The notes under the pieces: model-generated
Database searches by the model: none
Told to the model about the DNA's origin: nothing
What the model saw: only the letters and a program-made list of their open reading frames with translations
Translations under genes and position numbers: made by a program
Shown here: one piece after another, positions 45,548-53,726 of the stretch
How positions within the stretch are numbered: the first letter of the stretch is position 1
How the letters are laid out: the number at the start of each line of letters is the position of its first letter
Source of the DNA: Clostridium algifaecis
GTDB lineage: Bacteria > Bacillota > Clostridia > Clostridiales > Clostridiaceae
NCBI RefSeq assembly: GCF_017874415.1
Contig: NZ_JAGGLM010000008.1
Coordinates: 1-64,000 of the forward strand
Direction of reading: 5' to 3'
Length of the DNA: 64,000 nucleotides

Positions 45548-46367
45548 TGAGGAGCAGATTGAGAGATATTCAAGACATATAATACTTTCAGAAGTTGGAG
45601 TGGAAGGGCAGGAAAAACTTTTAAACTCAAAGGTCCTTGTAATTGGAACTGGCGGACTTGGAGCACCTGCTGCAATGTATCTTGCAGCCGCAGGTATTGG
45701 AACTATAGGACTTGTGGATGGAGATGTAGTTGATCTTTCAAATCTTCAAAGGCAGATAATACATCAAACTAAAGATGTAGGAAAACCAAAGGTTCAATCA
45801 GGAAAAGAGACTATAAATGAATTAAATCCAGATGTAGATGTAGTTACTTACAATGAAATCGCAGATTCAAGCAACATATTAGACATTATAAAAGATAAGG
45901 ACTATGATTTTATAATAGATGGAACCGACAATTTTCCAGCTAAGTTTTTGATAAATGATGCTTGTGTGCTTGCAAAGAAGCCATTTTCCCACGGAGGAAT
46001 AATAAGATTTCAGGGACAGCTCACAACTTACATACCGGATAATGGAACACCATGCTATAGATGTATATTCCAATCACCACCACCAGCTGGTGTAGTGCCA
46101 ACTTGCAGGGAAGCAGGTGTTTTAGGAGTTATGGGTGGTGTAATAGGTTCACTTCAAGCTTCAGAAGCTCTTAAATATATTTTGAACATAGGAGACAACC
46201 TTGCTGGATATCTTTTAACTTATAATGCACTCACAATGCAGTTTAGAAAGATAAAGGTATCTAAAAATAAAAACTGTGGAATATGCAGTGACCATCCTAC
46301 TATAACAAATCTTATAGATTATGAGCAGGCGGCTTGTGATCTTAAAACAGGAAAATTAAAAGGGTGA
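45537..46367 (+). CDS. hcyF: ThiF/MoeB-like carrier-activating adenylyltransferase
   Basis: A 276-residue E1-like enzyme that adenylates the C-terminal glycine of the carrier. Visible are the nucleotide loop GTGGLGAPAAMYLAAAG, DGDVVDLSNLQRQIIH, and two zinc cysteine pairs, CYRC and CGIC. A cysteine in VVPTCREAGV is in the position of the catalytic or sulfur-transfer loop. The start is TTG 45537 (MDFNEEQIERYSRHIILSEVGVEGQEKL) with GGGAGGCGG in the end of the carrier gene, giving an 11-bp overlap. Genes hcyS, hcyF and hcyD follow each other with overlaps or very short gaps, so they act together. Confidence 0.9.
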   Translation: MDFNEEQIERYSRHIILSEVGVEGQEKLLNSKVLVIGTGGLGAPAAMYLAAAGIGTIGLVDGDVVDLSNLQRQIIHQTKDVGKPKVQSGKETINELNPDVDVVTYNEIADSSNILDIIKDKDYDFIIDGTDNFPAKFLINDACVLAKKPFSHGGIIRFQGQLTTYIPDNGTPCYRCIFQSPPPAGVVPTCREAGVLGVMGGVIGSLQASEALKYILNIGDNLAGYLLTYNALTMQFRKIKVSKNKNCGICSDHPTITNLIDYEQAACDLKTGKLKG

Positions 46368-46372
46368 TTAAT

Positions 46373-46783
46373 ATGATTTATTTAGATGAATTGGAATATA
46401 AAAAGATTGTTAAACAAGCAAAGGCAGAATTTCCTGATGAATGCTGTGGATATTTAGGTGGAGTTAAAAATGGAGAAGATATATCTATAAAGAAAATATA
46501 TCCTCTTACTAATATAGATCACAGTAATGAACACTTTTCTATGGATCCAAAAGAACAATTTGATTGTATAAAAAGTATGAGAAGTGAAGATTTAAGCATG
46601 GTTGGAAATTATCATTCTCATCCAGAATCTCCATCCAGGCCGTCTGAAGAGGATAAAAGATTGGCTTTTGACCCAACAATATTGTATGGAATTTTATCAC
46701 TTCAAGACAAAGAGCCGGTATTTAATATTTTTAAGGTAGATAAAGAAAAAAATGTAGAAAAACTTAAATATAAACTTGTTTAA
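46373..46783 (+). CDS. hcyD: JAMM metalloprotease, HcyD/Mec type
   Basis: A 136-residue MPN/JAMM zinc protease. The signature is complete: Glu23 in DECCGYLGG, His81 and His83 in NYHSHPES, Ser91 and Asp94 in PSEED (H-x-H-x10-D). Relatives are Mec of Mycobacterium, which releases cysteine from its carrier CysO, and HcyD of Wolinella, which trims HcyS. In this operon it probably cuts the SFGL tail from the carrier. ATG 46373 is used (AAAGGGTGA upstream); an upstream GTG also exists. Gap to the previous gene is 5 bp. Confidence 0.9.
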   Translation: MIYLDELEYKKIVKQAKAEFPDECCGYLGGVKNGEDISIKKIYPLTNIDHSNEHFSMDPKEQFDCIKSMRSEDLSMVGNYHSHPESPSRPSEEDKRLAFDPTILYGILSLQDKEPVFNIFKVDKEKNVEKLKYKLV

Positions 46784-46803
46784 AATAAAGGGGTGAATGT
46801 TTT

Positions 46804-49119
46804 ATGATAGATATTAACGAAGGTAATTACAAGGCTATAGAAGATATTAAAGAAAAATCGGATCAGTATGCAAATGGAACTATAGATCCAGTCAGATTTA
46901 AGGCATTCAGAGTTTCCATGGGATTTTATGAACAGAGAAAAAAGGAAACCTATATGGTAAGGACAAGGGTGCCGGGTGGAGTTATAAATTTAAAGCAATT
47001 TCAGTGCATAAGTGAACTTGGAAGAAAATATGCAGATGGGAAAATTAGATTTACTTCAAGACAGGATATACAGTTTCAAAGTGTTGATTTAAAATCTGCA
47101 TATCCAATAATGAAATCACTTATTGAGGTAGGGATAATTACAAAAGGTACGGGTGGAAATACTGTAAGAAATATAGAATGTTCACCTTTATCAGGAGTTT
47201 CGTTAGATGATGTATTTGATGTAACACCTTATATGAAGGCAGCAACTAATTATCTAATAAAAGATCCAACTACTATGAATATGCCAAGAAAATACAAGAT
47301 AGCTTTTTCAAATAGTCCTGCAGATACTGGAAATGCAGCAATATCTGATCTTGGATTTATAGCTAAAATAGTAGATGGCAAGAGAGGATTTGAATTATAC
47401 GGTGCCGGCGGCTTTGGCGGAAGTCCAAGAGTAGCTATAAAACTTAGAGATTTTATAGAGGACAAGAACATTTTATACTATATTCAAGCGATGAAAAATC
47501 TTTTTGAAGCTGAGGGCGATAGAACTAATAAAAACAAGGCAAGAATAAGATTTATATTGAAGAGGCTTGGAAAAGAAAAATTTGTGGCAAGATTTAATGA
47601 TGAAGTAGATAAATTAAAGTCAGAGGGCAAACTTGATATAAGTGTAAATAAAGATGAATTTATGTTGCACAAGAAATCAAATATTGTAAAAGAAGTTAAG
47701 TTGTCAAAAGGACTTGAAAATGTAATATTCCCTCAGAAACAAGCAGGATATTATTCAGTTTATATTCATCCGCAAAGTGGACATTTACAGGTGGATAATT
47801 TAGATAAGGTACTTAATTTTGTTAAAGATTTAGATTATGAAGTGTCTATAAGGACTACAAATACCCAGGGGTTTTTTATAAGAGATTTGAAAGAGAAAGA
47901 TGCAGGCAAGTTAGCAGGTATAATATCTAGCTTTTCTTCTAAATATAATCTTTTTAACTCATTGACCTGTGTTGGTGCTTCAACATGTCAGCTTGGACTT
48001 TGTCTGTCACAAAATCTTTTGACTGCAATAAAGAAAGAATTTGAGCCATTATCAGATGATTTGAAGGATCAACTTCCAAGGCTTTATATATCAGGGTGTC
48101 CAAATTCATGTGCACAACATGAAAAAGCCCCACTTGGACTTCATGGAAGAGCCAAGAGGACTCAAAATGGATTAATACCCATGTATTCAGTGTCATTTGG
48201 AGGAAGAGTTGGAAGCAGTGCAATAATGGGCGAGGAATACGGTGATATTCCAGCTAAAAAGATACTTGAATTTCTTCATAAATTAGCAGAGTTGAAGTTA
48301 AGTTCGGGATACGAAGATTTTTATGAATTCATAAATAATAATGAGCAGCAGATAAGGGGTTTAGCAGCCGAATATACAAATATAGAGAAATTTGTAGATG
48401 ATGAAGATATTTATTATGATTTTGAAGCTTGTGAAAAATTCTCATTAAAGGGACGTGGACCTGGAGAATGCAGCAGTGGAGTACTTGATGTTATAAAACT
48501 TGATTTATCAAATGCTAAAGCTTCTCTTGACAAGTACAAAGAATTAAAGAATGATAATGATTTATATTTATCAGCGTTGTCATCTGCAAGGACACTTCTG
48601 GTTTTAAGAGGGGTAGACTCAAATAAACACAGAGAAATATTCAAAGAGTTTGAAAAGAATTTTATAGATACTGGATATGTGAAAGCTTCAATAAAGAATC
48701 TGTTTGAAAATCTTCTTGACTATAAACTTGGAGATATAGAGGATATTTCAGATAAATTGGCTGATATAGAATATCTATATAATAAAGTAAAAGCTATGTA
48801 TGAATCATTAAATGGAAAGCTTGAAATAACACTTCCAAAGGAAAAAGAAGTTTTAAAGCAGAATGAAGATGTTGAAAAATCAGAGAACTCAGGTGAATAC
48901 AAGGTTGTTGACTTTAGAGGAGTAAAATGCCCAATAAACTTTGTCAAAGTAAAGATAGAACTTTCTAAAATAAAATCAGGAGAAAAAAGAGGATTTTATT
49001 TAGATGATGGTGATCCAATAAAGAATGTTCCACAAAGTGTAAAAAGAGAAGGGCATAAAATAATTTCTATAGATTCAAATTATGATGGCTATAATCTTAT
49101 AATTATAGAAAAAAAATAA
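46804..49119 (+). CDS. Sulfite reductase with HEPN-like and TusA domains
   Basis: A 771-residue fusion. Residues 1 to about 530 are a siroheme/[4Fe-4S] sulfite or nitrite reductase: TGGNTVRNIECSPLSGV and the cluster ligands Cys389, Cys395, Cys432 and Cys436 (TCVGASTC ... GCPNSC). Residues ~560-690 are helical with SSARTLLVLRG, resembling a HEPN-type segment. Residues 698-771 are a TusA sulfur-transfer domain with its cysteine at 709 (FRGVKCPIN). I infer that sulfite is reduced to sulfide and the TusA part hands sulfur toward the HcyS carrier or MetY. Start after GGGGTG. It sits 20 bp after hcyD and 26 bp before metY. Confidence 0.9.
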   Translation: MIDINEGNYKAIEDIKEKSDQYANGTIDPVRFKAFRVSMGFYEQRKKETYMVRTRVPGGVINLKQFQCISELGRKYADGKIRFTSRQDIQFQSVDLKSAYPIMKSLIEVGIITKGTGGNTVRNIECSPLSGVSLDDVFDVTPYMKAATNYLIKDPTTMNMPRKYKIAFSNSPADTGNAAISDLGFIAKIVDGKRGFELYGAGGFGGSPRVAIKLRDFIEDKNILYYIQAMKNLFEAEGDRTNKNKARIRFILKRLGKEKFVARFNDEVDKLKSEGKLDISVNKDEFMLHKKSNIVKEVKLSKGLENVIFPQKQAGYYSVYIHPQSGHLQVDNLDKVLNFVKDLDYEVSIRTTNTQGFFIRDLKEKDAGKLAGIISSFSSKYNLFNSLTCVGASTCQLGLCLSQNLLTAIKKEFEPLSDDLKDQLPRLYISGCPNSCAQHEKAPLGLHGRAKRTQNGLIPMYSVSFGGRVGSSAIMGEEYGDIPAKKILEFLHKLAELKLSSGYEDFYEFINNNEQQIRGLAAEYTNIEKFVDDEDIYYDFEACEKFSLKGRGPGECSSGVLDVIKLDLSNAKASLDKYKELKNDNDLYLSALSSARTLLVLRGVDSNKHREIFKEFEKNFIDTGYVKASIKNLFENLLDYKLGDIEDISDKLADIEYLYNKVKAMYESLNGKLEITLPKEKEVLKQNEDVEKSENSGEYKVVDFRGVKCPINFVKVKIELSKIKSGEKRGFYLDDGDPIKNVPQSVKREGHKIISIDSNYDGYNLIIIEKK

Positions 49120-49145
49120 TATTTGTAATTAATTGGGGTGAAATT

Positions 49146-50369
49146 ATGAAATTTAATACTAAGCTTATACATGGAAATTCGAAATTGGATGGAACTGGAG
49201 CAACAAATACCCCTATATACCTTTCAAATGCCTATGCACATACAAGTGCAGAAAAGCTTGAAAATATATTTCAGGGTAAGGATATGGGTTATGCATATAC
49301 TAGAATATCTAACCCTACAGTTACTGCTTTTGAAAGAAGAATTGCAAGTATAGAAAATGGCCTCGTAGCTACATCTGCAGCATCTGGAATGAGTGCCATA
49401 TATCTTGCTGTAATGAATGTAGTTCAAAGTGGAGATGAAATAATAGCCTCAAGTGGTCTCTATGGTGGTACATACACTTTAATGAGAAACTTGAAATCTT
49501 TTGGCATAAAGGTTAATTTTCTTGAAGATATAAATGAAGTTACATTAAATACTGCAATAAATGCGAAAACCAAGTTGGTTTTCGCAGAAACTATTGGAAA
49601 TCCAAGACTGGATGTTCTTGATATAGAAGAGGTATCAAAAGTTTGCAGGGATAATAATATCATATTTATTATAGATTCTACTATGACTACTCCATATCTT
49701 GTAAAACCATTTGAATATGGTGCCGATATTGTAATACATTCTACATCTAAATATATAAATGGTACCTCTAATGCAATAGGAGGAGTTATTGTAGATGGCG
49801 GCAGCAGCAAGTATGCAGATGAGAAATACGAAAACTTTAAACCATATACTAAAAAATTTGGGAAAATGGCATTTACAGCTAAATTAAAAGATACCATAGG
49901 AAGAGATATCGGACCTGCATTATCTCCAGCCAATGCATTTCTAAATCTTACAGGTGTTGAAACTTTGTCACTTAGAATGAAGGAGCATTGCAAAAATGCT
50001 CTTGCAGTTGCCAAATTTTTAGAGAGCAGTGAAAAGATAACTAGTGTAAACTATCCTGGACTTGTTAGTTCTAAATATCATAACCTGGCGAAAAAGTACT
50101 ATAAAAATGGATATGGTGGAATTTTGACTTTCAGACTTGGAAACAAGGAAAAGGCTTTTAAATTTTTAGACAACTTAAAGCTTATATTGAACCTTACAAA
50201 TATAGGCGATACTAAATCTATAATAATTCATCCTTCTTCTACTATATGTGCTAATAATACTGAAGATGAGAAAAGGCAAATGGGTGTTTATGATGATCTA
50301 CTCAGATTGTCTGTAGGTATAGAAGATGTAGAGGACATAATAGAAGATATTAAAGAAGCACTTAGATAG
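49146..50369 (+). CDS. metY: O-acetylhomoserine sulfhydrylase, first copy
   Basis: A 407-residue PLP enzyme of the Cys/Met metabolism family. Identity is shown by LIHGN at the start, YAYTRISNPTVTAFERRIA, GSSxLYGGTY-like SSGLYGGTYTLM, the aspartate in FIIDSTMTTPYLVKP and the Schiff-base lysine in IVIHSTSKYINGTSNAIGG. O-acetylhomoserine plus sulfide (or carrier thiocarboxylate) gives homocysteine. In Wolinella MetY accepts sulfur from HcyS thiocarboxylate, and this copy is in the same operon as HcyS-HcyF-HcyD. A second, distinct copy lies at 56300. GGGGTGAAA precedes the ATG. Confidence 0.92.
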   Translation: MKFNTKLIHGNSKLDGTGATNTPIYLSNAYAHTSAEKLENIFQGKDMGYAYTRISNPTVTAFERRIASIENGLVATSAASGMSAIYLAVMNVVQSGDEIIASSGLYGGTYTLMRNLKSFGIKVNFLEDINEVTLNTAINAKTKLVFAETIGNPRLDVLDIEEVSKVCRDNNIIFIIDSTMTTPYLVKPFEYGADIVIHSTSKYINGTSNAIGGVIVDGGSSKYADEKYENFKPYTKKFGKMAFTAKLKDTIGRDIGPALSPANAFLNLTGVETLSLRMKEHCKNALAVAKFLESSEKITSVNYPGLVSSKYHNLAKKYYKNGYGGILTFRLGNKEKAFKFLDNLKLILNLTNIGDTKSIIIHPSSTICANNTEDEKRQMGVYDDLLRLSVGIEDVEDIIEDIKEALR

Positions 50370-50409
50370 TTAAGAATTAATTATACACTATTAATTATTA
50401 ACTATGTTG

Positions 50410-50438
50410 TTGACATGATGACTATTTTTTATTATACT
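50410..50438 (+). promoter_or_regulatory. Promoter of the manganese-riboswitch/ATPase unit
   Basis: A -35 TTGACA (50410-50415) and -10 TATACT (50433-50438) with a 17-bp spacer, about 25 bp before the riboswitch. Confidence 0.8.
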
Positions 50439-50463
50439 TTTACTAATTGATATATGTGTTTAG

Positions 50464-50615
50464 GTTAAAAGGGAGTAACTACCCATAAATTGGGAGATAA
50501 GGTCAACATACTGGTTTTTGATAAAAAAACCTGGCTTTATCATGGCTTTGCCACAGTAAGACTTTTAACACAATGGAATGTACTACATTTCATTGCGTTA
50601 AAGGTCTTTTATTTT
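50464..50615 (+). promoter_or_regulatory. yybP-ykoY (manganese) riboswitch and terminator
   Basis: The leader has the pairing TTAAAAG (50464) with CTTTTAA (50562), GGGAGTAAC, the conserved GGTCAACATACTGG, the CCTGGCTTTATC element and GCCACAGTAAGAC, which align well with the yybP-ykoY motif. A strong terminator hairpin (TTTAACACAATGGAATGT / ACATTTCATTGCGTTAAA, 50564-50602) with a T run follows and shares bases with P1, so metal binding would prevent termination. Members of this class respond to Mn2+ and typically control Mn exporters, which fits the P-type ATPase next to it. Confidence 0.85.
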
Positions 50616-50656
50616 ATGATTAAAAACTAAATTGCAAACAAACGGGAGGAAGTATT

Positions 50657-53473
50657 ATGGAATTTTTTCAAAAGTCTGCTGAAGAAACATTAAAGAAATT
50701 AAAAGTAGATAGAAATAAAGGTCTAAGTAATAATCAAATTATACAAAATCAAAAGTTATATGGAAAAAATGAATTTTCACCAAAGGAGAAAATATCTCTT
50801 TTTAAAAAGGTAATAGAATCTTTAAAGGAACCAATGATATTCATACTTCTTGTAGCGGCACTTATAACAATTGTTATAAATGTCTGCAGATATTTTCAAG
50901 GAACTCATGCATCATTTACAGAAAGCTTTGGAATATTGATTGCAATAATGCTATCTGTTGCGATCGGGATTGTTATGGAAGGCAGGTCTGAAAAAGCATT
51001 TGAATCCTTAAACGATATAAATGAAGATGCTAAAGTAAAAGTTTTGAGAGATGGAAAAATTCAGTATATACATAAAAAGGAATTGACTTTAGGAGACATT
51101 ATAAAAATTGAAGCAGGTGATAAAATTCCAGCAGACTGTAGGTTGATATATTCAATGGAACTTAAAATAGATGAATCCATGCTTACAGGTGAGAGTACTT
51201 CAGTTGGCAAGAATTTCAAGGAAATAATAAATAACGGAAAAAGTCAGCTTCAAGATAAAATGAATATGGTTTTTGCCGGAACTTTTGTGACTTATGGAAG
51301 AGGAGAGGCAGTTGTAACTTCTATTGGTGATGAAACTGAAATGGGAAAAATTGCTGCTAATTTAAAGAATATACAGGATAAGTCAACACCTCTCCAGGAA
51401 AAACTCGAAAAGCTTGCAAAATCAATTACTGCGATTGGTATAGCTGCTGCAGCTTTAATTTTCTGTTATGAAATTTTTGAAATATACAGATTCAATGAGA
51501 TTTCTTTTGATTCAATACAGAATGCATTTATGACAAGCGTGGCACTTATAGTTGCATCTGTTCCGGAAGGACTTCCAACTGTAGTTGCAATGACTCTGGC
51601 TATTAATATAATAAAAATGTCAAAAAGTAATGCTCTTGTTAGGAAGTTGATTGCTTGTGAAACTGTTGGATGTGTAAATGTAATATGTTCTGATAAAACA
51701 GGGACACTCACAAAAAATCAGATGACAGTTATAGATTTTTGGAGCAATGGAAAGTTAATGAATGCCAAAAATCTTAATGATATGTTTATAACAGAAAATT
51801 TTATACTTAATAGTACAGCTGATATAAGTATTGAAAATGGAAGGGTAAAGTTTATAGGAAATCCCACGGAATGTTCTATGTTAAGAGCTTTTTCAGATAC
51901 TATTTGTTCCATAAATCCTGAAAAATGTATACATTTTGGAGATGATAGTTTTATATGTAGGAAAAAATGTGAAAAATATATGGACAATGGTAAAAAGAAT
52001 ATAAGCTATAGGTATATAAGAAATAACTCTAATACAGTATATCAGTATCCATTTAGCTCTGAAAAGAAGTCTATGACTACTATTGTTTCAGAAGATAACT
52101 CCTACAGGGCGTACACAAAAGGCAGTTTTGAGAAGATTGTATTTTTTTCAAGTAAAATTATAGTTGAAGGGAAAGTTAAAGAATTTACAAAAGAATTAAA
52201 GGATGAAATAAACAGAAGGGTAATGTCTTTAGAATCTCAGGGAAAGAGAATACTTGCGTTTTCTCATAAGGATATGGAGGCAGATAATAAAGATTGGCAG
52301 AGCGTTCAAGAAACAGTAGAGAAGGATATGATTTTTGATGGATTTGTATCTATTGCTGATCCACTTAGAGAAGATGTATACGAAGCAGTTAAAAAAAGTA
52401 GAGAATCTGGGATAGGTTTAAAAATATTAACGGGAGATAATAATATAACAGCTGAATCTATCGCAAGACAGCTTGATATAGTAGAGGGCGACAGCTTGAT
52501 TTTAGACGCTTCAAAGATTGATAATATGTCTGACGGAGAATTATTAAATATACTTGATAAGGTAGTAGTAATTGCAAGAAGTAATCCTGAGACTAAGATG
52601 AGAGTTGTAAAACTTCTTAAAAAACAGGGAAATGTAGTTGCAGTTACAGGTGATGGAATAAATGATGCTCCAGCACTTAGAAATGCGGATGTAGGTATTG
52701 CTATGGGTATAACTGGTACAGAAGTTTCTAAGGAAGCTGCAGACATTGTACTTTTAGATGACTCTTTTTCAACTATATTGAAAGCTGTAAAGTGGGGAAG
52801 AGGTATTTATGAGAATTTTCAAAGATTTATACAATTTCAGCTCACAGTTAATCTGGTTGCGGTGCTTACTGTATTTTTATGCGAAATTCTTGGATTTTCA
52901 GCTCCATTTACGACAATACAGCTTTTGTGGGTAAATTTAATTATGGATGGTCCACCTGCACTTTCTCTTGGACTTGAATCGCTTAGGGATTACTTGATGG
53001 AAAGAAAGCCAATAGAGAGAAATGCAAGTATAATAACAAAAAATATGTTATTCAATATTATATTAAATGGATTATATATAGTTTTCATGATTATAATGCT
53101 TGTAAATAATCAAATTTTAGGAGGAACAGAGGCACAACAGACTAGTATTGTATTTACAACTTTTGTGTTATTTCAACTATTTAATTCATTTAATGCTAGG
53201 GAGCTTGGAAATGAAAGTGTATTTTTAAATTTTAAGAAAAATAAACCAATGGTAATTATCATATTGATTACATTCTTGATTCAAATAGTTATAACTCAAT
53301 TTGGAGGAGAAGTTTTTAAAACATCACCATTATCTCTTGATATATGGATTAAAATTATAGCATATACGTTTTCAGTAATAGTATTTTCAGAAATTATAAG
53401 ACTTACCAGAAGAGTATTTAAAATTTTTATTAAAGGAAACGAGTTTAAAGTTGCAGGTGAAAATCAAAAATAA
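50657..53473 (+). CDS. Type-II P-type cation ATPase (Ca2+/Mn2+ exporter)
   Basis: A 938-residue P-type ATPase of the calcium-pump group. The N-terminal cation-ATPase domain is followed by the actuator motif MLTGEST, helix-4 motif VASVPEGLPT, phosphorylated Asp346 in CSDKTGTLTKNQ, and the hinge GDGINDAPALRNADVGIAMG; ten transmembrane helices can be counted. The PEGLP motif and length put it near SERCA/PMCA-type pumps, which transport Ca2+ or Mn2+. The Mn2+ riboswitch in front argues that it exports Mn2+. It sits as a one-gene unit between sulfur genes, and appears functionally separate from them. GGGAGGAAG precedes the ATG. Confidence 0.93.
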   Translation: MEFFQKSAEETLKKLKVDRNKGLSNNQIIQNQKLYGKNEFSPKEKISLFKKVIESLKEPMIFILLVAALITIVINVCRYFQGTHASFTESFGILIAIMLSVAIGIVMEGRSEKAFESLNDINEDAKVKVLRDGKIQYIHKKELTLGDIIKIEAGDKIPADCRLIYSMELKIDESMLTGESTSVGKNFKEIINNGKSQLQDKMNMVFAGTFVTYGRGEAVVTSIGDETEMGKIAANLKNIQDKSTPLQEKLEKLAKSITAIGIAAAALIFCYEIFEIYRFNEISFDSIQNAFMTSVALIVASVPEGLPTVVAMTLAINIIKMSKSNALVRKLIACETVGCVNVICSDKTGTLTKNQMTVIDFWSNGKLMNAKNLNDMFITENFILNSTADISIENGRVKFIGNPTECSMLRAFSDTICSINPEKCIHFGDDSFICRKKCEKYMDNGKKNISYRYIRNNSNTVYQYPFSSEKKSMTTIVSEDNSYRAYTKGSFEKIVFFSSKIIVEGKVKEFTKELKDEINRRVMSLESQGKRILAFSHKDMEADNKDWQSVQETVEKDMIFDGFVSIADPLREDVYEAVKKSRESGIGLKILTGDNNITAESIARQLDIVEGDSLILDASKIDNMSDGELLNILDKVVVIARSNPETKMRVVKLLKKQGNVVAVTGDGINDAPALRNADVGIAMGITGTEVSKEAADIVLLDDSFSTILKAVKWGRGIYENFQRFIQFQLTVNLVAVLTVFLCEILGFSAPFTTIQLLWVNLIMDGPPALSLGLESLRDYLMERKPIERNASIITKNMLFNIILNGLYIVFMIIMLVNNQILGGTEAQQTSIVFTTFVLFQLFNSFNARELGNESVFLNFKKNKPMVIIILITFLIQIVITQFGGEVFKTSPLSLDIWIKIIAYTFSVIVFSEIIRLTRRVFKIFIKGNEFKVAGENQK

Positions 53474-53726
53474 ATATATTTAATCAGTGCTTATTATTTT
53501 GAAATTTTTCTGTCAAAATAGATATGGAAAAAAATAAAATATATGATATAATAGGACAAGCAAGATAGAGTAATACTGCATTTTAAGGGGATAAATTATT
53601 CAAAATGTCAAAAATGGAATGTGAATAAAATTATTGCTTACAGTACAGATATAGGGACTTTATTGAATTATTTTATTCAAACTATATTGTGATAATATTA
53701 AAAATTTGAATGGAGGATGTTTTATT

